64,000 nt of DNA. It comes from Macrotrachela quadricornifera. Lineage: Eukaryota; Rotifera; Eurotatoria; Philodinida; Philodinidae. Within the stretch, counting starts at the first letter, position 1. Each line of letters begins with the position of its first letter. Below, one piece after another: positions 11,935-24,600 of this stretch. The position numbers and the translations under genes are program-made. The notes under the pieces are model-generated. The model was not told the origin of the DNA and made no database searches. It was given only the letters and a program-made list of their open reading frames with translations. The stretch lies in NCBI GenBank assembly GCA_022393335.1, contig JAJEKB010000591.1:79135-143134 (forward strand), in the 5' to 3' direction.

Positions 11935-14733
11935 AAATTGAGGTTTGTCATAATACTAGAAAGACTTATATTGATTAAACAACAAGAAAATTAACCTTTA
12001 TTGGCTATATATTATAGATTTTGATAATATTTACTTATTTTGCGCAAAATGCTTTCTTATGAATAACACGACAGCGCAATAATATAAAAAGACGTGTGCA
12101 AAAACTTACTTTCTATCGATAAATGCCACTTCGTTTTCCCATTTGTTTTTCGTTTATTTATAGTCATGCTTCATCAATCAAGCAATTTCTTTCAATTAAT
12201 TTTTATAAAAAAAATCATATTCATGTACATTTATGATACAAAATAGCACAAGAATATTCTGAGTCACTTTTTTCCTATCGACAGCGATGCACACCAATGC
12301 ATGGATTAATAGACGATACTGTAGATTAGTTCAACTGTAAATATTCCTTTCGTTCGACTATCATTAACAAAAAGAAGGAGAGAAAAAGGAAGCGAGTTTT
12401 TTTTATCATGAATCGAATATGTTTACTTTGTTATGTGCCAAAGGTTATTGATTCATAATATTTAATATTTATGTAAAATGGACAGTTATAAATTACTTAG
12501 ATCTAACCAAAAGTTCTGAAAACATTAAATAAAAATATGAAAATAAAAAGATACTTTTTATTTTATTTTATCAAATATTGTGGATAGTTATCATTATTAT
12601 TTATATCAAGTTTGATCCGTTCGACACAATTTGTTAAAAGTTTTTTTCGAAAAATTTTTTGAGTACCTTGGCTCTCGCATGAGAAAATCACATTTCATTT
12701 GTTTTAAAAATTCGGCAAAATTTTATTCCATCATATCCAAAGGTGCAGAATTTGCCATAAAAACGAAAAATTTTCCCAACTGAAAAAAGATAAAAAGTAA
12801 GGCTTTCGTATATGGAGTATGTGTTTATAAAGAAAGAACATTGAAACAGAGCTAATTAAGACAAATAGCGTGATTAAAAATATAATCCGTTCTATGAACC
12901 ATCGATTAATTCCGGTAATCTTGGCACTTGTCTTTTTCTCAAACGATTTAATACAATTGAGCCAGGTGATATAAGTTTCCATATTTGATATTGTTCACTT
13001 TTTTTATTTCTTAGACTGAAGAGATAGGGTCTAGAAAACGAAATTCACCTGTATCTGTCTATCCGTCTGTCGGTATCGCAGACAAAATGACCATTCGAAG
13101 CTATAGTTCGAATATAGTTCAAATAACCATGGAGAAGATTATAGTAGTCATCTAATCACTATAATTTAAACTAATCAATCATTATTGATTAAAAATGACC
13201 ATCACTGTTTAATTATTTATTTTGATTGGATTCTTGTTCAACGCTGCATCAACAATTAGGTGCTTTATCAATAAATTAGAATTTTATAAGTGAATGTAAA
13301 CATAAAATTATAATAAATAAAAACCACATTCTTTGAATAATGTGATCAAATTTTTTTCGAATAGAAACAGCGCTTAAATAATATAATCATCAAAATTCGA
13401 ATTGTTGTTTACAATATCATTGTAGTAGTTCACGATAAAATATAAAAACGTTTTAAATAAAAGAGTAGTAGCCAAACGGTTATATACATAACAGTTCACG
13501 ACACCGGATGTAAAGGATTTTCGTATTTGAGTGGTATTTTTCTCACGATTGGGCATCGATTTTGATACACATGCAAAAAATGCTTGTAGAGAGAGGCAGT
13601 TTAAACTCAAACAAAAAGTCATATGAAATTATTTAAAGGATATGACTTCAGCGTATCATAATGTTATGTCCAAAATCACTGGTAAAATTCTAATTAATTG
13701 ACAAAGCACCTAGTTATTGATACAACATTGAATAATAAGTTAATAAAAATGAATAACTAAACAATGATCATCATTTGTAACCAATACTGGTTGACTAATT
13801 TAAATCATAATGACGTGACGATCTTTATGATCTTCTCCGCAACTGTTGCAGCTATAATTACCAGACGAACACTATGATCATGTTATTATGTTACACGCAA
13901 CCACACATATTGAATTCCCGTTCACATCTATGGGCAATTATACGACCTTGTAATTAACAAATTTCCAAAAATTTCCCCAAGCGCGCGCTTGCGCACACGG
14001 GTAGATTCAGCACCTCTGTATCTAACCATATAAAAATATTGGCTCTGACATTTGTAAAAAAAAATCTGTGCTAGATTTGCAACATTAAATTTCGACTTTT
14101 GATCATAGTTCTTAGTAAATTATTTTGTGACTCAATGCTTTGTTCTAAATATGATTTAAAACCAGTTGCTTATTCAGTTTTCTATGACCTATCAGAAAGA
14201 CTAAGTTAGAAGGTTCTATCGCGTAATATATTTTTAAAAATGAGGAATCTATAAAAAGTTGCGAAATTATTTGTTTTCAACATGAAAAAAGGTCTAAAAA
14301 AACGCAAGGCGTATATGTTCTTGACTGCCTTGAAATTCTCTATCGAATAGTATCTGATTTGAAAAAAAAATTTTTTTTACTGTATTTTTGCTTCCGAGGC
14401 ATGTTAGAATAAACATAATTACATAGTAAATCAAAATTAAATAGCTATTAATAGAAAAAGTTTATATGCATCAGTGAGAAAAATAAAAAAAATCATTACC
14501 TGATTAAAGTGTCTCTTTTTGAACAAACTTAAACTACTTTCAAATATGTATCTATTTCATTTGTAAAACATCGATATTTTCTATACCTTGAATTGATGTA
14601 ATCTTATTGATTGATGATTCTGTCAAATACTTTTGACATAACAAATAAATTCAGAAAGTAAGCAGTTCAACTAATATGTATTGACTCTCGTAATCAATTG
14701 AGCATTCATTATAATCATAATTTGTTTTATTGA

Positions 14734-14878
14734 CAGGTCTCTATATACAGATTTTTTATTTATACAAACAAATATATGGGAAAAAATGCTACATTTTTGT
14801 TTTTCAATTAAAATTGATAGCTTTGGAATGTTTTCGAAATTTGTACGTATAAATAGAATCTTTTTATATAGAGACCTA
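14734..14878. repeat. Short MITE with 32-bp terminal inverted repeats
   Basis: The left end CAGGTCTCTATATACAGA continues to TTTATAC. The right end, read in reverse from 14878, gives TAGGTCTCTATATAAAAAGA and again ends TTTATAC. The arms are about 32 bp with few mismatches around a ~80-bp non-coding core. Its size, sharp ends and lack of genes fit a miniature inverted-repeat element or a long hairpin. The target-site duplication is not clear. Confidence 0.6.
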
Positions 14879-15474
14879 TTAATTTAGACAAAATAATTTA
14901 TAGAACCGAATCGAATAGTAAAGGCATACGAAAGTCTTTTAGGATACACTATGTAATATAATTGATTTTATCATTAGAATCACATGAATCATGTTGAAAT
15001 AATCAATATTCTTGTTGATATATAAGATGATTTTTGGAGAAGCAGATAGTATTTATTAAAAATAAAATAACACTTAATAAGAATAATAACACAATGTAAT
15101 AGAGAAAGACAAAAAAAAAATAATATTCTGTTACACAGGTAGATTTTTGTCATTGAATTGAGATTTACAATAAATAATCTTCTTCTCTCTTATTTCTTTC
15201 TCTTTATATTGTCTGCTATAAATTGTATGAATGATATAGACGTATTGGTAATTTTTATATTTTTTATAGGCAACACAAAATATTCTACTGCCTTTTGATT
15301 ATTTCTTTTTCGAAATATAGAAACAGTGTTTTCGTTGAAGAGTAAAGAGTAATGTACAAAGTTTATCGTACATTTACATCCATATCTACAATATAAGAAT
15401 AATAGATAATTTATTTGAAACGGATAAATGTTTATATAAAACTATGTTTTCTTCCAGGTTGAAATATATAATCA

Positions 15475-16526
15475 TCATTCAATATCAGTGCCTATGACAT
15501 TTGATACTGGACCTAAAGGATGAATTTCATTTTGATCACTATTACACAAAATTCTTAATAGTCTCCAACATTTTTTCTCAAAAAAATGTTTCACTTGACG
15601 ACGATATCGTGGTGATGATGCTAAAAATATATAAAAACTTATCTAAAACAAAAATTTTATGAAAATTTTGTAGAAAATAGAAATAAATATCTCACAGTAT
15701 AATTTAAATTTGTTAATGATGCTATTATTGAAAATATCAATTGTTCAATAGCATATTGATAAAGATTTTCTATAGTAGTCGTAACATTAAGCATATAAAT
15801 ACGATAAATAGTATACGGTAATAAAATTGATACAAAACAAATGACACGCACAAAAACCATTGCTGTTAATTGTCGATCTAAACGACGACGCGTAGTAGAT
15901 ACTTGACGCCGAACTAATAGACGAACGTTTCGATAAGCAAAAACACTGAATAATGATGAAGAAAAAATTGGTAATAAACCATGTAAAATAGGATAATAAA
16001 AGAAAGAATAGTAATATTTTAATTCAACACTTATCATCATACAGACATTTGATGAAATAATTCGATAAAAAATACCATATGGTATACTATGAATTATCCA
16101 AATACAAATAGCTACAAATGTTAGACGATGAGCAAATTTTAATGTACTGATTTTTCGTATAAAAAAATGAGGATTTGTCGAAAGAAATTGATCTAATGCA
16201 ACGAAACATACCATTGATGTTGATAAAAGTCGAAATATTTGAGTTAGCATAGGTTTTAATTTGCACCAAGCAATAGAAACATTTTCCAACTTTGATTCAT
16301 ATATAACTGGTAAAAGATCAATAGTAAAAATAATTGATAATTGAAATGTATTAACAATAGATTCCACAATTAGATAAAAAGCACATTGATTGGATCGAAA
16401 GACTTTTAAAGTAGTAAGAACACAAAGATTTATACAATTACCAATACTTCCAATAATGAATATACTTATTGTAAAATACAACGAAAATTGTCCTGCAAAG
16501 GCAAGAATTTCAACAGCTGTTGGCAT
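15475..16526 (-). CDS. Rhodopsin-like GPCR (bdelloid expanded family)
   Basis: Two exons (15696-16526 and 15475-15642) give 332 aa with seven hydrophobic segments. TM1 carries GSIGNCINL, with the conserved Asn. TM3 begins with the disulfide Cys in AWCKLKPML. The partner Cys is in the second outer loop (SSNVCMM). The DRY motif at the end of TM3 reads DQF. The third inner loop holds a long Arg-rich stretch (RRQVSTTRRRLDRQ) leading into TM6. The intron (53 nt, phase 0) falls inside TM7 after NLNYT. Exon 2 starts ISFYIFL and gives the tail RYRRQVKHFF. NPxxY is not recognisable. It belongs with the five other receptors in this window and is their most divergent complete member. The ligand is unknown; a neuropeptide-type receptor is only a guess from general class A appearance. 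Confidence 0.88.
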
Positions 16527-19500
16527 GATGTATACAAAATAATATCGTTAATTACAAAAGTTGCTATCTTTTTACAATGTGTTTTTTTCTTGTTTTTGTA
16601 TTTTTTTTCTCCTTTTTTTTACATTTTTACGCATTTCACTTGTTTGGTGAAGCATAATGAACACTAACAAATGTCTCATCATTTTCTATTGGATGTTATA
16701 AAATTAACTTAATGAATACAGATTGTATTCATCTGTATAGCTTATCTTTGCAAATAGTTTAATTTATATTTAAAAAATAGGATATATAGTCTTCTTGATG
16801 TGAGATGAATAGTTATAGAAATTCGAAGTTTCGTTTATATATAAATTGATGAAATTAAACATTTTCTTTACATAATTATTTCTATTATATATATCAAAAG
16901 ATATTTTTTTTGTGCCTTTCAAAGTACATTTCCAAACTTAGAAAATAATTTATCTATAAAATTGTCAAACGATTCATGTTCTAACATCACAAGTCACATA
17001 GAAGGTAATCAAACACTACTTTTGAATATTGTCTCTACTTATTATGATAAATATCATGCTTTGAATATTAAATTTTGATGCAACGTGGCTCTTAGAGACA
17101 ATACTATAGTTTAAAGAAAGAATCTGGTTGACTTTTTTTAATTTCATTGAGATTTATCTCTTATGGATTGGAAAAAAGTCTCTTTTTTCAAAGTTGAACT
17201 ATAAAACAATTTATCTATATTATAGCATATATAAAGTGCCAATTAGTCAGTGTCATCTTTTTGAAAATTTAGTTGAATCTATCGTAATTTATACTGATTG
17301 TTTTTTATGAAAATCTATTGCAAATAGAAACATGTCTTTGAAAGGAATCACTTATAATTCAATTGGATCTAAGCCTTACTATATTATTTCGAATATCTAA
17401 CGTAATATTTGAATATATAAGTCCTTGATAGTTTCTTCTTATAAAAATTGAGAAAAAGATATATTAAACTTAGTATTTAGTACAGCCAGTTATTGACATT
17501 AGGTATTGGCCATAAAATACAGCTCTATATGACATATATTGTGCTAGCTTACTACTGATTTACGTTATTATAAGAAAAACTGAAAATGTATTTTTATAAT
17601 TCAAATTTATAAAAAAAATAAATCTCCGAATACAATATAAAAGTGACAATTATTCTGTTAAATATACAAATGATATGTATCGTCTTTGCCAAAAGCACTT
17701 TTTAGTCATGTAAAGCGCCCAAAGGCGAGAGTGAAGATAAGAATAAATTGTCTTCTTCATGCTTAACACGCCTGTACAAGAATTAAAGAGTCTATACACT
17801 CCCAAATGTCTTGTGAAGCTTTCGATGAAATACTTTTAAACAAAGAGCGTTACAACCGTAAAAACTTCTTCACAATTGAAAATTAATAGATCGTGAAATT
17901 CAGCTATTATAATAAATACATTTTGACATTAATCTATTCTTTTCTATTTTATTGATGAAAAAAAAATTGTGGTATAATACAAAAACTATGTAAAAGTTTG
18001 ATGAACTTATTTTTCTACTTGTTTCCAAATTCAACAATACTAAAAATAATATATTTCATATTTAGATTCGTGTTTTTGAAAAAACCACGTAGCAAATTGA
18101 TTTCTGTAAAACATAAAGAAAAAAACTTTTTTCTTTGTTGAAATTTTTATTTAATTCAGATGTCTATTAAAAGTATCAGATGAACAACATCAGTGATAAT
18201 TTTTGTTTTTATATTACTGTTTGTTAATATTTATTTGTTCTTATGACAGTAAAAAAAAAACCTCATCACACTCATCTAAATTTTTCTGCATGAATGCAGC
18301 TTATAAAAACAAAAGAAATGTAATAAAGTGACAAGCACAAAAATAGAAAAACGATGTAGAGTCATTAATTATGCCATACTGCTCTTCAAACTGAACCAGC
18401 TCTTACAATTATAAGATCTTTTTTCTCCTGTCATATATGATTATTTTTCACTAATGAATATAATAATGAATTTTCTATACTGAAGCCTTGAAGAAGTTGA
18501 CAGATTTTAATTTCATTTACAATTTACTTAGAAAAACACGCATTTGTATGTCTACCTTACGGAATAATAAAAATATATAGTCCATAGACATAGGTCTTGA
18601 AGTTATATATAATTTCAATTTTACTCAATATCAAGATAAGTTTGCAACCTAATAAAATATTTTAAAAGTTTCTCTAATTCAAAAATTTCTATTTTTTTTG
18701 TACAATAGCATAATTAATATCACAGCTTTCTTCTTTACTGAACTATGATTACAATAGAAGAAACAAATTTTTTTTTCTTTTCATTCAAAACATATTTAAT
18801 GAACTTCAAAACAGAATCACAAAGCATTGCCTATTCAAAGCAAAAGCTATGTTTGTTTTTTTTAAGAATAAGTATTAGACTAAAGCAACGTGAAAGGCAT
18901 GGATTTTAGATGCTTTCCATCTGAATTGCAAATAAAAACGTAGATACGATCTTATACTCTCTCATTTCTAAATATTTTTCGAAGATACATAGGTAATACA
19001 AATGCCTATGTCAACAATATAATTAATCGAGGACTAGATTTATCACTTGGTAATTTCTTCAGCAAATTTGTAGTCAATGAATTCTTTATAATTTATGATA
19101 GTAAGATTATTTTGTTTCAATAAATAAATACTTAAGGCAAGATCTTTATGACTTTTTTTTAAGTTTCAAACGTTGAATACATATGAGACTGATGTCTAAT
19201 TAGTATAATATTCTGTCATATTGGCAAAATTTGATCTACTATTCAATAGTGCTGAAAGTCTTAAAAGTTGTCAGTAATAGATTGATGACGAATTATACGT
19301 TTTTTGAACTAGATTCTTGAGACATTTAAATCTTTCTTATCGATTGCACTTGTCAAAATTAGATTGGACTTGTGAAATATTTTACACATTTGTGTAATCT
19401 GTTTTTAAATTTAGCGAACTGAAATTGAACTCATCTATTTCCAAAAAAATTTATCTGTTAGTAAACTTTATAAGAAAACACAACTAGCTGACTTGAACAA

Positions 19501-19711
19501 CAAAAGTCTGTTTCATTAATCCTAATGGCAACAATAAAAACACATAATCTTTGTTATTTTTACGCAAGTGACCTCAATAACTTTTCAATACACACTATAT
19601 TGGTATTTTCCTCAGTTAAGTTAAGAACTCGATTACAATAAAATAAATAAAAGAACAAATCGAATAAATAGTTCGAAAAACCGATGTCTTTATATATTTT
19701 ATAAATGTTTA
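16527..19711. other. Intergenic, receptor 1 to receptor 2
   Basis: About 3.2 kb of AT-rich DNA with no exon I can support. It separates two receptor genes that both lie on the minus strand. The frame at 17128-17310 (+) is low-complexity and unsupported. Confidence 0.35.
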
Positions 19712-20091
19712 TCATCCAAAATCAGTACCAGATTCAATCGATATTCCACCCGATGGATGAATTATATTTTGACGTCCATGATATCTCTGTTTCAAAGATT
19801 GACAACATTTTTTAACAAAATAATATTTAACTTGATGACGATATCGTGATGATGATATCATAAATGTATAAAAATTTATCTAAAATCATTCATATCTAAG
19901 ATTTGTTTAATAATTTAAAACAAAAGAATTACCGCATGAATGACGTAAGCTAATGAAGTACTGGTTGCTTGAATCCACTGATTAGTAGCATATTCAAGAG
20001 TATTAGCTCGAATGATTGTTAAATTAAGTAGTACAATTCGATGAATTGTGAATGGTAATTGTAATAAAACAAAAAAGATTACTCGAACAAA
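19712..20091 (-). CDS. Rhodopsin-like GPCR, 3' part only (cut by gap)
   Basis: Only the end of TM6, TM7 and the tail are present, in exon pieces 19933-20091 and 19712-19879. The upstream part begins FVRVIFFVLLQLPF, matching the TM6 region of the other receptors. The 53-nt phase-0 intron sits at the same place in TM7, and exon 2 begins INFYTFMISSSRYRHQVK. The tail ends GTDFG and resembles the GTDIE end of the receptor at 15475. The 5' four-fifths is lost at the run of ten N (20092-20101). This is therefore an assembly break, not proof of a pseudogene. Confidence 0.85.
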
Positions 20092-20101
20092 NNNNNNNNN
20101 N
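20092..20101. other. Assembly gap (10 N)
   Basis: Ten undetermined bases interrupt a receptor gene on the left. The order and orientation of the two flanks rest on scaffolding. Confidence 0.99.
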
Positions 20102-20230
20102 AAAAAAAAGGAATAGAAAGCAGTTGTGACTATTTATTTTAGTGAGACTAGAACTCGTAAAAAACTGTAAAACAAACGTCAGAAAAAAAGAATTTTTCTT
20201 TTTTAATATTTAAAAAATATAAATTTAGAT

Positions 20231-20270
20231 GTAAGTTTTTTTTTTGAATACTAACTTTAAATTGTTTCAG
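20231..20270 (+). promoter_or_regulatory. Candidate 5' UTR intron or outron end
   Basis: A GTAAGT donor at 20231, a TACTAAC branch-like site near 20250 and a TTTCAG acceptor at 20270 would make a 40-nt intron upstream of the hydrolase-like gene start at 20301. Alternatively, only the acceptor is used, for a spliced leader. Confidence 0.45.
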
Positions 20271-20300
20271 GCTTGAACAGATCATCTATTCATTATCAAC

Positions 20301-21503
20301 ATGTATTTCTTCATTACCATTGGTGTTTTAATGCTACAATTCATGGTATTAATCAAAGGTGACCTTGATCCATGTCCTGTGTCCTGGCGATTACCATGTC
20401 CACTTCCTCCTTGGCCACCAACGTATAATATGCAATTATCAACACAACATTATTTTTATTCTAGTGTAGGATATTATGATAATGAAACACTTACTTTTGC
20501 AGCATTACATGGTGTAGTTGGTGTTGATTGGGCCAATCATTATGATCTTCCAATGCATCGAGAAGAAACATTAGCTCAACAAGCAACTTATATTAAATCT
20601 GTTAATCCAAAAACTCGTGTATTTGTTTATCGTCAATCTGAACTTGCAATTAATATTTTTGATAATGGTGCAAAAGTAATGTATGATCCTTCGAAAAAAG
20701 ATGATTGGTTTGTTGTATTTCCAAATGGTACTATTTATAATGATTCTACTATGGTAGGTAAATATCGTATGGATCAATTTTGTTGGGATCATAGAAATCC
20801 AGATGTACGAGATTATTTTGTAAATTATTATGTTGGTAGTGCATTTAATCAATCAATTGTTGATGGTATTTTTTATGATGATGATGGAGGTATTTGGGAT
20901 GAACGATATAACTATCCAAATTATACTGAAGAATATCGACAAGCTGTTGATGCAGCTCAACAAGTATCATTAAAACGAGCATGGGAACTTGGTCTTAAAT
21001 ACAATAAACATGCATGGCAAGCTTGGCTAACTCCAACAATACCTACTAGTCAAGATATACCAACTGTATGTGCAGAGAAGATGAAAACTGCAATATCAAT
21101 GAAAAATGTTCCCGTAACTTTTCCTGCTATGTATAATGGAGCATGTGATCATCCATGGGAAGAATGTAAAGATCTTAAACAACAATTAGCTGCATTTCTA
21201 ATTGCTCGTGGAGATTATTGGCTATTTTTTACACCAAATTCATGGTGGAAAGAAGGATTTGAAACTGATTATGGTGTACCTTTAGCTGATGCTTATGAAC
21301 CTTTTCCAAATTTTTTTGTACGAAAATGGAGTAATTGTACGGTTTATCTTGATTGTAATAATTTTGTTTCGGATATTATTTTTCCTCCTTCTAAAAAATC
21401 AGTTGTTCATGAAAAACCATCACATGATTTGCCTATTTTTCTTAAATATTTCTATTATTTTTATCATACTGCATGTCGATTTTGTCGTATGTTTTTTTCC
21501 TAA
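20301..21503 (+). CDS. Secreted TIM-barrel hydrolase-like protein
   Basis: 400 aa in one exon. Residues 1-20 are a clear signal peptide (MYFFITIGVLMLQFMVLIKG), so the product enters the secretory path. The body is rich in Trp, Tyr and Asp. Features typical of glycoside-hydrolase-like barrels are present: FYSSVGYYDN and VDWANHY early on, KTRVFVYRQ in the middle, and VDGIFYDDDGGIWDE, which looks like a strand end with catalytic-type acids. I cannot name the family; a carbohydrate-active enzyme is an inference from this pattern. A strong donor (GTATGT at 21487) and an acceptor (ends 21550) would replace the last residues with another hydrophobic tail (REYRTFWYYFFLSYLF). Either form suggests a C-terminal membrane anchor. 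Lack of introns within 1.2 kb is unusual here and would fit acquisition from a microbe. It is convergent with the unknown gene at 21675. Confidence 0.7.
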   Translation: MYFFITIGVLMLQFMVLIKGDLDPCPVSWRLPCPLPPWPPTYNMQLSTQHYFYSSVGYYDNETLTFAALHGVVGVDWANHYDLPMHREETLAQQATYIKSVNPKTRVFVYRQSELAINIFDNGAKVMYDPSKKDDWFVVFPNGTIYNDSTMVGKYRMDQFCWDHRNPDVRDYFVNYYVGSAFNQSIVDGIFYDDDGGIWDERYNYPNYTEEYRQAVDAAQQVSLKRAWELGLKYNKHAWQAWLTPTIPTSQDIPTVCAEKMKTAISMKNVPVTFPAMYNGACDHPWEECKDLKQQLAAFLIARGDYWLFFTPNSWWKEGFETDYGVPLADAYEPFPNFFVRKWSNCTVYLDCNNFVSDIIFPPSKKSVVHEKPSHDLPIFLKYFYYFYHTACRFCRMFFS

Positions 21504-21674
21504 ATTTTTTTTTTGAATAGAATGATAATGAATAAATTTTTTACTTGTAGGCGAATATAGAACATTCTGGTATTATTTTTTTTTATCCTATTTATTTCAT
21601 TTAATAAAATATTTGTTTTTTTTTTTATAATATTGATAATAATTCAAAAAAATCTAGTCTCGATTCGACTAGAA

Positions 21675-24600
21675 TCACTTTTTGATGTTCCTTCTTTTCC
21701 GATCAAGACAAATACGTGTATCAAATTCAATAAGAAATTGACGAATATACATATGCAATAAATCAATCTTTGTTGTTGATGAATTATTATTATTATTGAT
21801 GGAATCAAGTGTTGCAAGTAGACTTTCAGCAAGTGCAATATTTGAATCTAATTTATTTGTAATTTCTGATAAATCAGACGAGTTTTTTGTCGACAAAGAT
21901 ATAGTTTTGACATGATTATCATAATTTTGATGTATACTTGGTAGAGAAGAATGTAAACTGAGTTCATCTGAAATGTAAAATACATATGTAAAACTTGCTG
22001 AAATATATATCATATTTGTTTTAAAATAATGAAAAAGATAAACACACATACCCACCCGATTCGGAATAATTCATTAATAATTGAATATTTTTTGGTAATA
22101 TTTTACATTGATCTGTAGTATTTTTATTTAATGTATTATTATTTAAAGAACACAAACTATCAATACTAGTTAAGGATAATCTAGTATCAATAATTGATGT
22201 TGATGACTCAAAAGATTGTATTGAGTGAATATGCTCATTATAATAATTATTATTATAATCTTAAATTTAGAAATAAAAATAAATTTATGTTAAATAGATA
22301 TATACTTAAATATGATTGAATTGTTGGTGTTGATGTTCGTGATGATGTATTAGATTTAATTCGAACTCGTTTTCCAATAATATTTATTCCATTATTTGAA
22401 TTTGATCGTATTTTTAAATATTTAAAATTAATTTTTGCACGATATTTTTCATAGATCATATCAGCACTATTTATTTTTCTAGGTACAATAGGTACTTGCC
22501 ATTGATATGTATTTAAAAGAGGTTTATATAATTGACAAAAATAATTTTTATTATTCAATGGATTAATAATAGGAGAAATGAGATCATTATCATATGATAC
22601 AGATGTAGTATTATTTAAATAGAGACTATTAATTTCAGTTATTGAACTCTTTGGTATATCATCTATATCTATATTTGATTCATTAAAAGATTGATGAATA
22701 TCAATAGGTGTAAATAATGAATGTTCTTCATTATCTAAAATAGATTTTAGAATAATAATATCAAATAAGTTGTATTAACCTTGTTCAATATCAACTTCTA
22801 GACTATCATAATTTTCTTTTTCAATTGAATTAAATGTAAGTGTATCGATTTTTTCATATTTTTCATTAATAATTAAAGATGTAATATCAGTTTGATAATC
22901 TTGTTTTTCAGTATCAATACCAAATTGTTCTGTTTGATCATCATTAAATTTTGAATTATTAATTGTTGTTAAAAGAAAATCTGGTGTAAATTCTGTACTA
23001 CCTTCTAAACATGTATTTGAAGATTCTAATTCAATAAAATATTGAAAATTTTGTTGAATACGTTTTAATAAATATTTTTTTTGTTGTTCTTTTGTTGAAT
23101 ATTGATGATGAATATGATGTATTAATGAATGAAGTGTTGTTTCAGAAAATGATATTAATTTATGATAAGAAGATGAATATTTTTGTTGATGATAAATATG
23201 ATAAATAAATGTATCTGAAAGTGCATGATGAAGTCGATGACCAGGTAAATGAAAAGTAACTATAGAAAAGATAAAATTGTAAATAAAAATTTTATTAATT
23301 ATTCGCACCACTTGTTGATATTAATTCTGTTTGACTTATTGTTTTTTGTGATGATGATGATGGTAATATATCAATAATTTTTTCTTGATTAGTTTCAAAT
23401 GATGATGATTTATGAACTACAATTTCAACTAAATCATGAATTGGTTGAATATTATTGGATGAGTCAAACATTGTTTTAGATATTTTATCATTTAAATGAA
23501 TAATATATGTGATATCAGTTTGTGTTTCAACAGTTGAAACTAGAGATTGATATGAAGAAAAATCATATTCATTAGTTGATGTCATTTTTTCTAAAGTATC
23601 TTTTATTATTAATTCAGAATTGATTTTTTCATTATTAGGCATTGCTAGATAAGTTAATAAGATTGCAAGTTGATTAGCAATAGTTATTTGTAAAGGTGTT
23701 ATCTTCTGTTCGGTTAATTCATATTGGAGAAGTTTTCGAATTAAAAGACATAATTCTTCTATAGATTCAACTAATGAATGAACTTTTTTTTGTTGAGAAT
23801 TTTCAGAAATAAAATTCGATTCAATAAATGATGATGGTAATGATTGATCAATAATTAAAAGTTCACTTATATTATCAGGATTATCTAATAACATATATGG
23901 TACTTTTTCAATATTATTATTTAATAATGATGTTGAAGTAACTGGTGTTGATATAGTTGGAAAAAAAGAGGATAAAATATCATTAAGAAAAATTGATGGA
24001 ACTTGTGATGGAGATAATACCTCAATAATAGGTTGAAATTCTTCGATATTTTCATTTTCTTCTAATAATGGTATGTTAGATGAATTTTGTACTATTACAT
24101 TAATAGACGAATTATCTTTGAGTATATTATTATTAGATGTTAATAACGAATTTGATACGGTATAATTGAGAAGTTTTACTATTTATAATCAATATGAAAC
24201 GATCGAATAATAATATGATTTTATTACATATTAAATTACCCTCATTTTCTGTAGAATATATTTTTGGTTGATGTACTGCCTTAAGTGAATTTGTTACTGA
24301 AATTGTCATATTTGAATTATCATCATCATCATCTAATATGTGTTGATCGATATTAATCGATTGAATAATTCTATGGTCAATACTAGATTTAGTGGATAAA
24401 TTTGTTGGAGAATCAATTGATAATGAAGTAGATGATCTGTAAGAGTTAGTCATATTTGACATAATTTTTGATCTTTCAGAATTATGAATTTCATCAAATT
24501 TATTTAATGGTGATAGCATAATTGGATGAGAAATCTTTAATGAAGGTTGTTGACGTTCTCGTTGAAATTGTTGAATATGATTATAATGAGATGGTGTTAT

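Larger units (their letters stand above)
11623..15474. other. Gene-poor intergenic region
   Basis: About 3.9 kb separates EXOC4 (5' end) from the first receptor gene (3' end). I find no exon with family signal on either strand. Open frames at 12731-12982 and 13374-13622 (-) have no motifs. It holds a 30-bp palindrome (11905-11934), a small GC-rich patch with alternating GC (about 13980-13998) and a ~145-bp MITE (14734-14878). Confidence 0.4.

Noticed and set aside
12731..12982. Minus frame of 83 aa with hydrophobic segments
   Set aside because: No motif, no splice partner, composition as expected from AT-rich non-coding DNA.
13045..13080. TCTGTCTATCCGTCTGTCGGT-type tract
   Set aside because: Short imperfect tetranucleotide run; no sign of a transposon end or gene.
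13374..13622. Minus frame of 82 aa
   Set aside because: No family signal and no flanking exon signals.
20571..20852. Minus frame opposite the hydrolase-like gene
   Set aside because: Antisense shadow of a well-supported coding exon.
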